A stretch of DNA of 64,000 nucleotides, taken from assembly GCA_029881035.1 (NCBI GenBank), contig JAOUNI010000007.1, forward strand, positions 1-64,000, written 5' to 3'. The notes under the pieces are model-generated. The model did not search any database, was not told the DNA's origin, and was given only the letters and a program-made list of their open reading frames with translations. The position numbers and the translations under genes were made by a program. This DNA comes from Gammaproteobacteria bacterium (GTDB lineage: Bacteria; Pseudomonadota; Gammaproteobacteria; SZUA-229). How positions within the stretch are numbered: the first letter of the stretch is position 1; each line of letters begins with the position of its first letter. Positions 10,609 through 21,232 of the stretch are shown piece after piece.

Positions 10609-10836
10609 TTACACTTTGCAACTAGATTGTTTATCCTTTAGGCCAATTGCGTAGAACAATTTGGTGGCAGGGCAGAATCCGGTAAATCCCATCTGGAACA
10701 AATTGGCACCGACAAAGAAAGTAAGCCATAACCAGCTCATATTTGTCAGGTTTATCTGTCCCATTAAATGAGCAGCGCTCAGGCTGCCCATAATTACGGC
10801 GCCGGCAAAAATGCCAATAATGCTAAAAACTTTCAT
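10609..10836 (-). CDS. DUF2892 (YgaP-type) small membrane protein
   Basis: 75 aa, two TM segments, GFTGFCPATKLFYAIGLKD motif. Confidence 0.8.
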   Translation of the reverse strand: MKVFSIIGIFAGAVIMGSLSAAHLMGQINLTNMSWLWLTFFVGANLFQMGFTGFCPATKLFYAIGLKDKQSSCKV

Positions 10837-10897
10837 ATTTAATCTCCAGGTTGAACATATATTGATGTGTATTTAAGGCTTAACAGCGTTAGGTTGT

Positions 10898-11716
10898 TTA
10901 TGATCGTTTGTCGTTAGAAATCAACGCGTACGCCGAATGATTGTGAATCGATTCAAAATTTTCTGACTCAATGGTATAAGCCAGAATACGATCATCAGCA
11001 TTTAATTTGGCGGCCACGTCGCGCACCATGTCTTCAACGAATTTTGGGTTATCGTAAGCACGTTCAGTGACGATTTTTTCATCCGGACGTTTTAATAAAC
11101 CATAGAGTTCGCATGAGGCCTGCTTTTCTACGATATCGATGATTTCTTCAATCCAGATAAAACCATTGGTGCAGACATCAACAGTAACGTGTGAACGTTG
11201 ATTATGTGCGCCGCGGTCTGAAATCTTTTTCGAGCATGGACACAGGCTGGTCACAGGCACAACGACTTTGACATTAATGGTGGGTTTGTCTTTTTTCTGT
11301 GTGCCGATCAGGCTAACTTCATAATCAAGCAGGCTCTCCACTCCGGAAGCAGGTGCCTTTTTATTAACAAAGTAATAAAACTTCATTTCAATGTGGCCAC
11401 ATTCAGCATCAAGCAGCTGGGTCATTTCTGAAAGCATGGTTTTGAACGAATCAACAGTGATTTCCCATTCGTGGCTATTAAGAATTTCCACAAAACGTGA
11501 CATATGGGTGCCTTTGAAATCGTGCGGCAGGTCGACATACATATTGAAGTTGGCAACGGTGTGCTGAATTTTTCCAGAACGGTCCTTGACCTGAACGGGA
11601 TGACGAATATCTTTGATGCCGACTTTATCAATGGCGATAGCGCGGTGATCCTGGCTATTTTGTACATCCTGCATTTCGCTGGCTTCAGTCGGTTTTGCGC
11701 TCTTGGTATCGGTCAT
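10898..11716 (-). CDS. folE2: GTP cyclohydrolase FolE2 (type IB)
   Basis: [44 protein letters not shown]. Confidence 0.93.
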   Translation of the reverse strand: MTDTKSAKPTEASEMQDVQNSQDHRAIAIDKVGIKDIRHPVQVKDRSGKIQHTVANFNMYVDLPHDFKGTHMSRFVEILNSHEWEITVDSFKTMLSEMTQLLDAECGHIEMKFYYFVNKKAPASGVESLLDYEVSLIGTQKKDKPTINVKVVVPVTSLCPCSKKISDRGAHNQRSHVTVDVCTNGFIWIEEIIDIVEKQASCELYGLLKRPDEKIVTERAYDNPKFVEDMVRDVAAKLNADDRILAYTIESENFESIHNHSAYALISNDKRS

Positions 11717-11717
11717 T

Positions 11718-12104
11718 TTATTTGTTCTCTTCGCTGTATCTTACACAGGCTCGTTCAGTTTCCCACAAGGTGACGGCGCTGACTTTTATCGTGTCGGTAT
11801 TCAATTGCGCTGAAATTTCATGGTACAGATAAGCGGCAATATTTTCTGCCGTTGGATTGATTTCAGTAAAAGGTTCCAGCTCGTTCAGATAGCGGTGATC
11901 CAGTCTATCACCAACTTCTCTGGCGACTGTTTTCATTTTCTTAAAGTCGATGCCCATACCAACTTCATCAAGTGATGTGGCAATAGCTTCCAGTTCAACT
12001 TTCCAGTTATGGCCGTGCATTCGGCTGCAGGCACCCGGGTAGTCACGTAATGTGTGCGCCGAAGCGAATTCAGTGATGACTTTTAACTGATAACGGGCAG
12101 ACAT
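11718..12104 (-). CDS. queD: 6-carboxytetrahydropterin synthase family protein
   Basis: [47 protein letters not shown]. Confidence 0.88.
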   Translation of the reverse strand: MSARYQLKVITEFASAHTLRDYPGACSRMHGHNWKVELEAIATSLDEVGMGIDFKKMKTVAREVGDRLDHRYLNELEPFTEINPTAENIAAYLYHEISAQLNTDTIKVSAVTLWETERACVRYSEENK

Positions 12105-12165
12105 TATGTTTTCGGGTGATCAATAATACTTGAGTAAAAAGGTAGGATATTTTATATGAATTGGC

Positions 12166-14058
12166 TTATATTGGCAATTGCTGATTAATGTGGGTGAGGA
12201 TGCTCTTTTTGATGCCTTTTGCATCCAGATTCCAGTCGCTGAGCATTTCCTGCTGGTTGCCCTGTTTGATGTATTCATCGGGAAAACCAAGATGCAGAAT
12301 CTGGGTATTAATTGACTGTGCGGCAAGGTATTCGCTAACGGCGCTGCCTGCCCCCCCCGCAATGGCATTTTCTTCGAGGGTTACGATCAGCTGGTGATTT
12401 TGTGCAATCTGATCGATGGTCTTTTCATCTAGTGGTTTAACAAAACGCATATTGATCAGAGTGGCATTTAGTTCATCGGCAACAATTCGAGCGGTATGCA
12501 AAAGTGGGCCAAAAGCCAGCAGGGCTATTTTCTCACCTTCACGGCAAATCTGGGCTTTCCCAAAATCGACGGCGCTCAATGTTTTAGCCGGAATTCTGCC
12601 AGTGCTGCTGCCACGCGGGTAACGCACGGCGGTGGGACCATCGTGTAAAAAGCCGGTGGTGAGCATGGCACGGGCTTCGATTTCATCCGACGGGGTCATG
12701 ATCACCATATTAGGAATACAACGTAAAAAACTGATGTCATAAGCGCCTGTATGAGTCGGTCCATCGGCACCGACAACGCCGGCTCGGTCGATGGCGAATA
12801 ACACCGGTAGATTTTGTAAAGCGACATCGTGGATCAACTGGTCGTAGCCGCGCTGTAAAAAGGTCGAATAAATCGCCACTACAGGTTTTAGTCCATCGCA
12901 GGCCATACCTGCTGCCAAAGTGACTGCGTGTTGTTCGGCAATGCCGACATCAAAATAACGTGTGGGAAATTTCTCCGAAAATTCGACCAGTCCAGAGCCC
13001 TCGCGCATGGCGGGGGTGATGCCAACCAGACGTTCGTCTTCAGCCGCCATATCACAGAGCCAGTCACCAAATACCTGGGTATAGGTGATGTCAGCAGAGG
13101 TTTTGTTGCTGGATTCGCCCGTTGCGGTGTCGAAACTGCTGACACCGTGATATTTACCAGGATCATCTTCCGCTGGAAAATAGCCTTTGCCTTTGCGTGT
13201 GACTACATGCAAAAAACACGGACCTTTGTGGGTTGAGAGATTCTTAAGCACAGGAATCAGCGCACTGAGATCGTGGCCGTCGACGGGGCCGAAATAATGG
13301 AAGCCAAGTTCCTCAAACAGTGTGCCGGGCACCACCATGCCCTTGATATGCTCTTCGGTGCGACGTGCTATTTCTAAAAAGCCGGGGATATTTTCCAGTA
13401 CCTTTTTACTGCCTTCACGCATGGTGGAATAAAAACTACCGGAGAGTACGCGGGTGAGATGGTTTGACAGGCCACCAACATTGGCTGAAATCGACATGTC
13501 ATTATCGTTAAGAATAACCAGCAGATCAGCATCACTGTCACCGGCATGATTCAGTGCTTCAAAAGCCATGCCGCCACTGAGTGCGCCATCACCAATAATA
13601 GCAACAGCTTTTCTGTTGGAACCGGTTTGTCGCGCGGCGATACTCATGCCTAACGCTGCACTGATCGAGGTGCTGGAATGACCGGTACCAAAGGCGTCAT
13701 ATTCACTTTCATCGCGTTTGGGGAAGCCGGCCAGGCCATTCTTCTGGCGCAATGTTTTCATTTGTTCACGGCGGCCGGTGAGGATTTTGTGAGGATAGGT
13801 CTGGTGACCTACATCCCATACCAGGCGGTCTTCAGGGGTATTGAATATATAGTGCAGGGCAATGGTCAGTTCGATAGTACCCAGACCGGCAGATAGATGA
13901 CCGCCTGTATTGGCGACGCTTTCCAGTAGAAAACTACGTAACTGCTGAGCGAGCAGGGGTAGCTGACTTTGCGCTAGTTTGCGCAAGTCACCGGGGCAGT
14001 TGATTGACTCAAGCAGCGCCCAATGTGAAGACTGGTTAGGTGGATTCGGGCTCGACAT
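12166..14058 (-). CDS. dxs: 1-deoxy-D-xylulose-5-phosphate synthase
   Basis: [79 protein letters not shown]. Confidence 0.97.
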   Translation of the reverse strand: MSSPNPPNQSSHWALLESINCPGDLRKLAQSQLPLLAQQLRSFLLESVANTGGHLSAGLGTIELTIALHYIFNTPEDRLVWDVGHQTYPHKILTGRREQMKTLRQKNGLAGFPKRDESEYDAFGTGHSSTSISAALGMSIAARQTGSNRKAVAIIGDGALSGGMAFEALNHAGDSDADLLVILNDNDMSISANVGGLSNHLTRVLSGSFYSTMREGSKKVLENIPGFLEIARRTEEHIKGMVVPGTLFEELGFHYFGPVDGHDLSALIPVLKNLSTHKGPCFLHVVTRKGKGYFPAEDDPGKYHGVSSFDTATGESSNKTSADITYTQVFGDWLCDMAAEDERLVGITPAMREGSGLVEFSEKFPTRYFDVGIAEQHAVTLAAGMACDGLKPVVAIYSTFLQRGYDQLIHDVALQNLPVLFAIDRAGVVGADGPTHTGAYDISFLRCIPNMVIMTPSDEIEARAMLTTGFLHDGPTAVRYPRGSSTGRIPAKTLSAVDFGKAQICREGEKIALLAFGPLLHTARIVADELNATLINMRFVKPLDEKTIDQIAQNHQLIVTLEENAIAGGAGSAVSEYLAAQSINTQILHLGFPDEYIKQGNQQEMLSDWNLDAKGIKKSILTHINQQLPI

Positions 14059-14060
14059 AG

Positions 14061-14960
14061 TTAAAAATTTCTCTCAAGAATGTAATCCGCTATCAGACGT
14101 AGTGTGTCCGCTTTTTCACCCAAAGGTGCAAGGTGTTCGATAGCCAGATCGTGTTGTTCCTGTGCAAGCTGTTTGGCGGCTTCCAATCCCAGAATGGTTG
14201 GGTAGGTCGGCTTATCGCGCTCCTGATCTGAGCCCTGAGTTTTGCCGAGAGTTTCAGTATCACTAATAACGTCAAGGATGTCATCCTGGATCTGGAAACA
14301 TAGTCCGATACAAAGAGCATACTGGTCGAGCATATTGAGTTCGGTGTCAGTGATTTCCGGGTTGCACAGACCGCCGAGCAAAACACTGGCGCGTATCAGT
14401 GCGCCCGTTTTGAGGTTATGCATGGCTTCCAGTTGTTGTAGTGAGAGATGGTTGCCAACTGCAGCCAGATCAATCGCCTGCCCCCCCGTCATGCCCTGTG
14501 CGCCTGTGGCTTTGGCCAGCTGGGCAATCATCTTCAGGCTTTGCTTGCAGGATAAATCGGTATTGCCATTACTTAGAATCTCAAAGGCCAAGGACTGTAG
14601 GGCGTCGCCGGCCAGTATAGCCGTGGCTTCATCAAAAGCTTTATGGCAGGTGGCACGGCCTCGGCGTAAATCATCATCATCCATAGCAGGTAGATCATCG
14701 TGGATGAGTGAAAAAGCGTGGATCATTTCAACTGCGCAGGCGGGCCTGTCCAGCACGGTTTCACTGGAACCGGTGGCGATACCTGCCGCATAAACCAGTA
14801 TCGGTCTGATGCGTTTGCCATCACCCGTGAGTGAATAAAACATGGCTTTGCCCAATTTTGGATCAGGGCAGGGCATGCTTTGCAGGCAGTTTTCCAGGGC
14901 GAGATTAACCCGCTGCTGATGGCTGCTCATAAAAGACTGTAGCTGGCTAGAGTGCGGCAT
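14061..14960 (-). CDS. ispA: (2E,6E)-farnesyl diphosphate synthase
   Basis: [13 protein letters not shown]; first Asp-rich motif [14 protein letters not shown]; second FQIQDDILD. Start taken at MPHSSQ (14960). Confidence 0.95.
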   Translation of the reverse strand: MPHSSQLQSFMSSHQQRVNLALENCLQSMPCPDPKLGKAMFYSLTGDGKRIRPILVYAAGIATGSSETVLDRPACAVEMIHAFSLIHDDLPAMDDDDLRRGRATCHKAFDEATAILAGDALQSLAFEILSNGNTDLSCKQSLKMIAQLAKATGAQGMTGGQAIDLAAVGNHLSLQQLEAMHNLKTGALIRASVLLGGLCNPEITDTELNMLDQYALCIGLCFQIQDDILDVISDTETLGKTQGSDQERDKPTYPTILGLEAAKQLAQEQHDLAIEHLAPLGEKADTLRLIADYILERNF

Positions 14961-15190
14961 TAATCGTTCAGGTTGAAGTCTTTTTCCAGAATTTTGCCGT
15001 TTTTCTCGACAAGTTCCTGAACTTTGAGCTCGGCGCTTTGCAGCGCCTGCTGGCATTCAGTGGTCAAACTGATGCCTTTTTCGAAGCGACTCAAGGATTC
15101 CTCGAGGCTTAAATTACCCTGTTCCATTTCTTCAACCAGAGTTTCGAGCTCGGACAGGGATTCTTCAAAATTTATCTTTTTTTTGGCCAT
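14960..15190 (-). CDS. xseB: Exodeoxyribonuclease VII small subunit
   Basis: INFEESLSELETLVEEMEQGNLSLEESLSRFEKGISLTTECQQALQSAELKVQEL. Confidence 0.95.
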   Translation of the reverse strand: MAKKKINFEESLSELETLVEEMEQGNLSLEESLSRFEKGISLTTECQQALQSAELKVQELVEKNGKILEKDFNLND

Positions 15191-15246
15191 GAATGGCGCC
15201 TCGGGTATTAATGCAGGTGTATTAAATTCAATTCAGGATCGGCATT

Positions 15247-16620
15247 CTAACTGATTGATATAGCCGCTTCCATTAATTCACTAATGCGTTGTACTGGAAT
15301 GATAGTCAGGCCCTCGATGACATCGTTCTTTCTGGGCAGATTGGCCTTGGGGATAATCGCCACCTTGAAGCCATGTTTGGCGGCCTCGCGCAGGCGTTCC
15401 TGACCATTGGAGACCGGGCGAATTTCACCGGCCAGGCCTATTTCGCCAAAGGTGAAAGTGTCGGTGGGCAGGGCGCGATTCCTGAAACTGGACAGGGCGG
15501 CGAGTAAAAGAGCGGTATCGGCACAGGTTTCAGTGAGGCGAACCCCACCGACAACATTGATGAACACATCCTGATCGTACATGGCGATACCACCGTGCCG
15601 GTGCATCACTGCCAGCAGCATGTTCAGTCGATTAGGGTCCATGCCCAGACTGACCCGGCGTGGGTTAGAGCTGTGGCTGTCATCGACCAGCGCCTGCAGT
15701 TCCACCAGCATGGGGCGGCTGCCTTCACGGGTGACGGTGATGATGCTGCCGGGCACCGGTGTTTCGTGGCGCGATAGAAAAATTGCCGATGGATTGCTGA
15801 CGGTTTTCAGGCCCTGTTCGGTCATGGCGAAGACGCCGAGTTCATTGACCGCGCCAAAGCGATTTTTGACGGCGCGGATCATGCGATAACGTTCACCGGG
15901 GTCACCTTCAAAATAGAGCACGGTATCGACCATATGTTCCAGTACCCTTGGTCCGGCCAGGGTACCTTCTTTGGTGACATGGCCGACCAGAAATAATGAG
16001 GTGCCGGTATGCTTGGCGAAACGTACGAGCTGTGCGGCGCTCTCGCGCACCTGGGCCACGCCACCCGGTGCCGATTGCAGGGTTTCAGTGTAAATGGTCT
16101 GGATGGAGTCGATAACCATGACTCTGGGTCTGGCTTTGGAGGCCAGCGTGATAATGCTTTCAACGCAGGTTTCGGAGAGTAGTTGCAGGCCTTTTTCGGC
16201 CAGGCCCAGACGTTTGGCGCGCAGACTAACCTGCTGCAAGGATTCCTCCCCCGTAACGTACAGACTGGGTAAGGAGCTGGAAATGGCGGCTAGTGCCTGT
16301 GTTAATAAAGTGGACTTGCCGATGCCGGGATCGCCGCCGATTAAAGTCACCGAGCCATGGACCAGGCCACCGCCCAGAACTCGATCAAGTTCACTGATGC
16401 CAGTGGTACTTCGAATTTCGGCTTCCATTTCGATGTCTTCGATTTGCTGGATGCGTGCAGAGCTTTTACTTTTACCAGCGAAGCCTGAGCGCTGGTCACC
16501 GGTGGTGGCCACGGCTTCGGTCATGCAATTCCATTCGCCACAGTCACCGCATTGTCCTGCCCATTTTGAATGGCTGGCACCGCAGTTGCTGCAAATATAA
16601 AGCACTTTTGATTTGGCCAT
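15247..16620 (-). CDS. radA: DNA repair protein RadA
   Basis: N-terminal zinc motif CSNCGASHSKWAGQCGDCGEWN; Walker A GGDPGIGKSTLL; KNRFG motif; start at MAKSK (16620). Confidence 0.96.
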   Translation of the reverse strand: MAKSKVLYICSNCGASHSKWAGQCGDCGEWNCMTEAVATTGDQRSGFAGKSKSSARIQQIEDIEMEAEIRSTTGISELDRVLGGGLVHGSVTLIGGDPGIGKSTLLTQALAAISSSLPSLYVTGEESLQQVSLRAKRLGLAEKGLQLLSETCVESIITLASKARPRVMVIDSIQTIYTETLQSAPGGVAQVRESAAQLVRFAKHTGTSLFLVGHVTKEGTLAGPRVLEHMVDTVLYFEGDPGERYRMIRAVKNRFGAVNELGVFAMTEQGLKTVSNPSAIFLSRHETPVPGSIITVTREGSRPMLVELQALVDDSHSSNPRRVSLGMDPNRLNMLLAVMHRHGGIAMYDQDVFINVVGGVRLTETCADTALLLAALSSFRNRALPTDTFTFGEIGLAGEIRPVSNGQERLREAAKHGFKVAIIPKANLPRKNDVIEGLTIIPVQRISELMEAAISIS

Positions 16621-16627
16621 CAGAGAT

Positions 16628-17935
16628 TTAGTCCGTGTCTTCCGCTTGATCGTCAACCTGATTGGGTTCGTCTTCATCTTTGTGTAATGGCATTATGCGA
16701 ACCGATTGCACGGCGTTTTTACTGGTGCGCATAATTTCAATCGAGTAGTTGTTGATCAACAGGCTGGTACCGGGTTCAGGAATCATTTCCATGTGCTCCA
16801 GAATCAGGCCGTTCAATGTTTTAGGGCCACCCTGGGGTAATGACCAGTTCATGCTTCGATTGAGGTCGCGAATATGGGTGCCACCGTCGACGAGGAAGCT
16901 GCCGTCATCCTGGGTCAGGATATCAAAATTTCGTGTCGGTGAATCGGTGGTGAAGCGACCAACGATTTCTTCAAGAATATCTTCCAGGGTCACCAGACCC
17001 TGAATGCTGCCGTATTCATCGACGACCAGTGCTGAGCGTCTTTTTTTCTTCTGGAAATTGAGTAGTTGTCGGGTCAGTGAAGTGCCTGCCGGAATGAAAT
17101 AGGCTTTACGAATCAGGGCTGTGACACTATCAAGATTTAACTCGCCGCGGGCAAATAGATTGAGCACCTTGCGCAGATGTAGTACACCGATGGTGTTGTC
17201 AATGCTGTCATGGAAAACAGGAACACGGGTGCGCTGGCTATGAGTGATTTGACGTTCTATATCACTCCAGTCATCAGTCAGGTCGATACCGGTAATTTCA
17301 TTGCGCGGAATCATGATGTCTTCAACGCTGGTTTTTTCAAGATCAAGAATTCTAAGCAGCATTTCTGAATGCTGGTCAGGAATAAAATGTTTAGTTTCAT
17401 TTACCACAGCACGAAATTCATCAGCACTGAGCAGGTCTTTTTTACCCTCAGCAGCATGCACATCGAATAATGCTAGCAGTCGGTTGGCAAACATATTGAT
17501 TAGCCAGACCAGAGGATAAAGTAGTTTTAATAATGGTGTATAAATGTAGGCGGCAATAAAGGCGACTTTTTCCGGTTTGAGAGCGGCTAGTGTTTTCGGC
17601 GTGACTTCAGCAAAAATGAGAACGATTAGTGTCAGTGCACCGGTGGCGATGGCAATACCTGCTTCTCCATAAAGTCGCAGACAGATAATTGTTGCCAGAG
17701 CAGAGGCAAGAATGTTAACAAAATTATTACCAAGTAAAATGAGTCCCAGCAAACGGTCCGGTCTTTGTAATAAATGACTGGCCAGCTTTGCGCCACGATG
17801 GCCTTCATCTGTTAAATGTTTTAAACGATAACGGTTCAAGGTCATCAATGCAGTTTCTGAGCCGGAGAAAAATGCTGACAACAGGATAAGTAAAACGAGT
17901 ATGAGCAGCAGAATATCGGTTGAGATATCGTTCAA
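16628..17935 (-). CDS. HlyC/CorC (CorB/YfjD) family transporter, DUF21-CBS-CorC_HlyC
   Basis: SAFFSGSETALMTLNRYRLKHL, ITGIDLTDDWSDIE..., VVDEYGSIQGLVTLEDILEEIVG. Confidence 0.92.
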   Translation of the reverse strand: MNDISTDILLLILVLLILLSAFFSGSETALMTLNRYRLKHLTDEGHRGAKLASHLLQRPDRLLGLILLGNNFVNILASALATIICLRLYGEAGIAIATGALTLIVLIFAEVTPKTLAALKPEKVAFIAAYIYTPLLKLLYPLVWLINMFANRLLALFDVHAAEGKKDLLSADEFRAVVNETKHFIPDQHSEMLLRILDLEKTSVEDIMIPRNEITGIDLTDDWSDIERQITHSQRTRVPVFHDSIDNTIGVLHLRKVLNLFARGELNLDSVTALIRKAYFIPAGTSLTRQLLNFQKKKRRSALVVDEYGSIQGLVTLEDILEEIVGRFTTDSPTRNFDILTQDDGSFLVDGGTHIRDLNRSMNWSLPQGGPKTLNGLILEHMEMIPEPGTSLLINNYSIEIMRTSKNAVQSVRIMPLHKDEDEPNQVDDQAEDTD

Positions 17936-18013
17936 GAATTATACTCTCTATATATTACTAATTAGGGTTGTGTGATGCGGTCGGTGAGGGTTGTCATGTG
18001 AAGTCGACTTTAT

Positions 18014-18820
18014 CTATGTCAGAAGTACTTCCAGGACAAATTTGCTGCCAAAGTAAGCCAGCATCAAACTAAAAAATCCACCGAGTGTCCAGCGAATAGC
18101 AGTACGCCCACGCCAACCGATAAATCTGTGCCCGAATAGTAGTATGCCAAAAACAAACCAGGCAAAAATTGACAGCGTGGTTTTGTGAACCAGATGTTGT
18201 GCAAAAATATTTTCAAGAAAGACCAGGCCACTGATTAGGGCTATGCTCAGGCAGATAAAACCAATAGTGATGGTTTCGAATAATAATGATTCCATGGTTT
18301 TTAATGGTGGCAGGAAACGAATAAAACCACCGGGCTGATGACGGTGTAACAGGCTATTTTGTATTGAGAGAACAACAGCATAAACGGCGGCTAGCCCCAG
18401 AATGCTGTAGGCGATAATTGAGCTGATGATATGGAATAGCAGGCCACTGGAGCCGCCAGTGGCAATGATGTGACTACTTGATTGTAATGTATCCAGAATA
18501 ATCATTAGAGCGGCAATAGGCATGACCATAATGCTCAGGATTTCAATTGGATGTCTTGTAGATGAGATCAGTATCAGCAGTGTAATGCTGGCACTGATCA
18601 GTGACAAACTACTATAAAAACCAAAATTAATGCCAACTGGGTTAATCATGGTGGTGTAAAGAATAAAGGCGTGAGCAATTAGAGCGAGAAAACCAGGTAA
18701 TAAAAGTATCGATTTATTAAGATCTTTCAGGCATGGACACTGTCTCAGGTGCATCAAAAGCCCAAGTGTGCACAGAAGGTAAAGTGTAGTGGCGGTGAGG
18801 GCGGAAAAGATTATGTTCAT
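18014..18820 (-). CDS. CcsA/YpjD-type cytochrome c assembly membrane protein
   Basis: Multi-TM protein, LLFHIISSIIAYSILGLAAVYAVVLSIQNSLLHR and RFIGWRGRTAIRWTLGGF; adjacent to corB-like gene and ffh. Confidence 0.85.
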   Translation of the reverse strand: MNIIFSALTATTLYLLCTLGLLMHLRQCPCLKDLNKSILLLPGFLALIAHAFILYTTMINPVGINFGFYSSLSLISASITLLILISSTRHPIEILSIMVMPIAALMIILDTLQSSSHIIATGGSSGLLFHIISSIIAYSILGLAAVYAVVLSIQNSLLHRHQPGGFIRFLPPLKTMESLLFETITIGFICLSIALISGLVFLENIFAQHLVHKTTLSIFAWFVFGILLFGHRFIGWRGRTAIRWTLGGFFSLMLAYFGSKFVLEVLLT

Positions 18821-18971
18821 GTTTGTCTATACTGACACAAATATTTATTTATTATGGCGATATTATAATAATCTTTGTAAAAGATATAATGCGCAGCTCT
18901 ATGTAATCGCGCTTGTGAGCTCCATGTTAGCATCATGTGACTGAAACAGAAATGATCAAAAAAGGTGAAAA

Positions 18972-19739
18972 ATGAAGATCCGTGTTCTTGGATGTAGCGG
19001 TGGTATAGCCAAAGGTGTGGCAACAACTTCGTTTTTAATCGATGACGATATTCTGATCGATGCAGGTACCGGCGTTGGTGATCTCAGTATCAGGGAAATG
19101 CAGCGCATCAGGCATATTTTTATTACTCATTCGCATCTTGATCACATCGGTTCGATAGCGCTATTAATCGATACGCTGTTTGAGCATCTGGTTGGTTGGC
19201 CAATTACTGTGCATGCAGAGCGTAGTACGATTAAAACGTTACAGGAGCATATTTTTAACTGGAAAATCTGGCCGGATTTTACGGTTTTGCCCAATAAATC
19301 CAGGGCGGTTTTAAAGTTGAAAGCGATGGCGGCTGGCAGCACGCGGGATATAGAAGGCCGTCGTGTTGAAATGATTAGGGTAAATCATTCAGTGCCTGGT
19401 GTTGCTTATCGTATCGAATCTCAGGGCAGGTCTTTTGCATTCAGTGGCGACACCACGACGAATGGCAGCCTATGGTCAGCATTGAATAAGCACGATAGTC
19501 TGGATTTGTTGTTTGTAGAATCGGCTTTTGCCAATAAAGATATAGAAATCGCTCGTCTGGCTTATCATTATTGTCCACAGATGTTGGCTGAGGATTTACC
19601 AAAACTAAAGCATCGACCAAAGGTTTATATCTCCCACCTCAAGCCGGGTGAAGAAAAACTTATCATGAAAGAATGTAACAAAGCCTTGCCAGACTGGGGT
19701 TTGTATCAACTCAAGAATGGTGATCGTTTTAAGTTATAA
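18972..19739 (+). CDS. Metallo-beta-lactamase fold hydrolase, resembles class II cyclic-nucleotide phosphodiesterases
   Basis: MKIRVLGCSGG...TSFLIDDDILIDAGTG...IFITHSHLDHIGSIALLID; FSGDTTTNGSLW; HLKPGEE. Confidence 0.75.
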   Translation: MKIRVLGCSGGIAKGVATTSFLIDDDILIDAGTGVGDLSIREMQRIRHIFITHSHLDHIGSIALLIDTLFEHLVGWPITVHAERSTIKTLQEHIFNWKIWPDFTVLPNKSRAVLKLKAMAAGSTRDIEGRRVEMIRVNHSVPGVAYRIESQGRSFAFSGDTTTNGSLWSALNKHDSLDLLFVESAFANKDIEIARLAYHYCPQMLAEDLPKLKHRPKVYISHLKPGEEKLIMKECNKALPDWGLYQLKNGDRFKL

Positions 19740-19812
19740 TCCCGTTTGTTAATCAGATCTGCCAGTCAGATCTGGTGATTTAAACCCCATTAATTCAGAT
19801 TTTAGGTGAACC

Positions 19813-21189
19813 ATGTTTGACGGACTTAGTGAACGTCTGGCCTCTACCGCCCAGCGCTTGCGTGGGCAGGGCCGATTAACCGAAGCCAATATAGAAGATG
19901 CTCTTCGTGATGTGCGCCGTGCCCTGCTTGAGGCCGATGTCGCGCTGGTCATAGTGCGAAGTTTTATCGAAGAGGTTAAACAGCGTGCCCTGGGTAAGGA
20001 AGTACTGACCAGTCTGAAACCGGGTCAGGTTTTCATCAGCATTGTTCAGCAAGAGCTGGTCAAGGTCATGGGCGAGCAGAATGAAAAGCTCAACCTGGCT
20101 GTGCAGCCGCCTGCGGTTATTTTGATGGCGGGTCTGCAGGGTGCGGGTAAAACCACTACCGTCGCCAAACTGGCCAAACTGTTACAGGAGCGCGAGAAGA
20201 AGAAAACGCTGGTGGTCAGTTGTGATATTTACCGCCCAGCGGCGATCGAGCAGCTGAAAACGCTGGCGGCTCAGGTAGACACTGAGTTTTTCCCCAGTAG
20301 TATTGAACAAAAACCGACTGATATCGCCAGGGCAGCGGTAGCGTACGCACGTAATCATCATATCGATGTCGTGCTGGTAGATACCGCCGGCCGCCTGCAT
20401 ATTGATGCTGAAATGATGACCGAGATCCAGCAGATTCATGCTGCGGTCAATCCCATCGAAACCCTGTTCGTGGTCGATAGCATGACCGGTCAGGACGCCG
20501 CTAATACTGCCCGCGCCTTCGATGAGGCGCTGCCCTTAACCGGTGTGATACTGACCAAAACAGACGGTGATGCCCGTGGTGGCGCCGCCCTGTCGATTCG
20601 CCAGATTACGGGTAAGCCGATCAAGTTTATGGGTGCCGGTGAGAAGGTGGATGCACTTGAGCCATTCCATCCTGATCGCGTGGCTTCGCGTATTCTGGAT
20701 ATGGGTGATGTGCTGTCGCTGGTCGAAGAGGTGCATGCTAAGGTCGATCACGCCAAAGCGGAAAAACTGGCCAAAAAACTCAAGAAGGGTAAGAGCTTCG
20801 ACTTCAATGATCTCAAGGAGCAGTTCGAGCAAATGCAGAACATGGGTGGCATGAGTGGTTTGATCGATAAATTGCCGGGCATGGGTGGTATAGCCGACAA
20901 GATCAAAGATCAGGTCAATGACCGTGAAATCCGCCGCATGATCGCCATCGTCAACTCGATGACACCGAAAGAGCGCGCCTTCCCGGATATCATCAAAGGT
21001 TCACGCAAGCGGCGTATTGCCCAGGGCTGTGGTCTGCAGGTGCAGGATGTGAATCGCCTGATGAAGCAGCAATTACAGATGCGCAAGATGATGAAGAAGA
21101 TGTCCGGCGGCGGCATGGCGAAGATGATGCAGGCGATGAAAGGCAAGATGCCACCGGGGATGGGTGGACCTGGGGGAATGGGGTTTTAG
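19813..21189 (+). CDS. ffh: Signal recognition particle protein Ffh
   Basis: MFDGLSERLASTAQRLRGQGRLTEANIEDALRDVRRALLEADV; GLQGAGKTTTVAKLA; methionine-rich C-terminus. Confidence 0.98.
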   Translation: MFDGLSERLASTAQRLRGQGRLTEANIEDALRDVRRALLEADVALVIVRSFIEEVKQRALGKEVLTSLKPGQVFISIVQQELVKVMGEQNEKLNLAVQPPAVILMAGLQGAGKTTTVAKLAKLLQEREKKKTLVVSCDIYRPAAIEQLKTLAAQVDTEFFPSSIEQKPTDIARAAVAYARNHHIDVVLVDTAGRLHIDAEMMTEIQQIHAAVNPIETLFVVDSMTGQDAANTARAFDEALPLTGVILTKTDGDARGGAALSIRQITGKPIKFMGAGEKVDALEPFHPDRVASRILDMGDVLSLVEEVHAKVDHAKAEKLAKKLKKGKSFDFNDLKEQFEQMQNMGGMSGLIDKLPGMGGIADKIKDQVNDREIRRMIAIVNSMTPKERAFPDIIKGSRKRRIAQGCGLQVQDVNRLMKQQLQMRKMMKKMSGGGMAKMMQAMKGKMPPGMGGPGGMGF

Positions 21190-21232
21190 ATTAAGTTTTG
21201 TTCAGAAAATAACCAAAGTTTAGCCTTACTAA

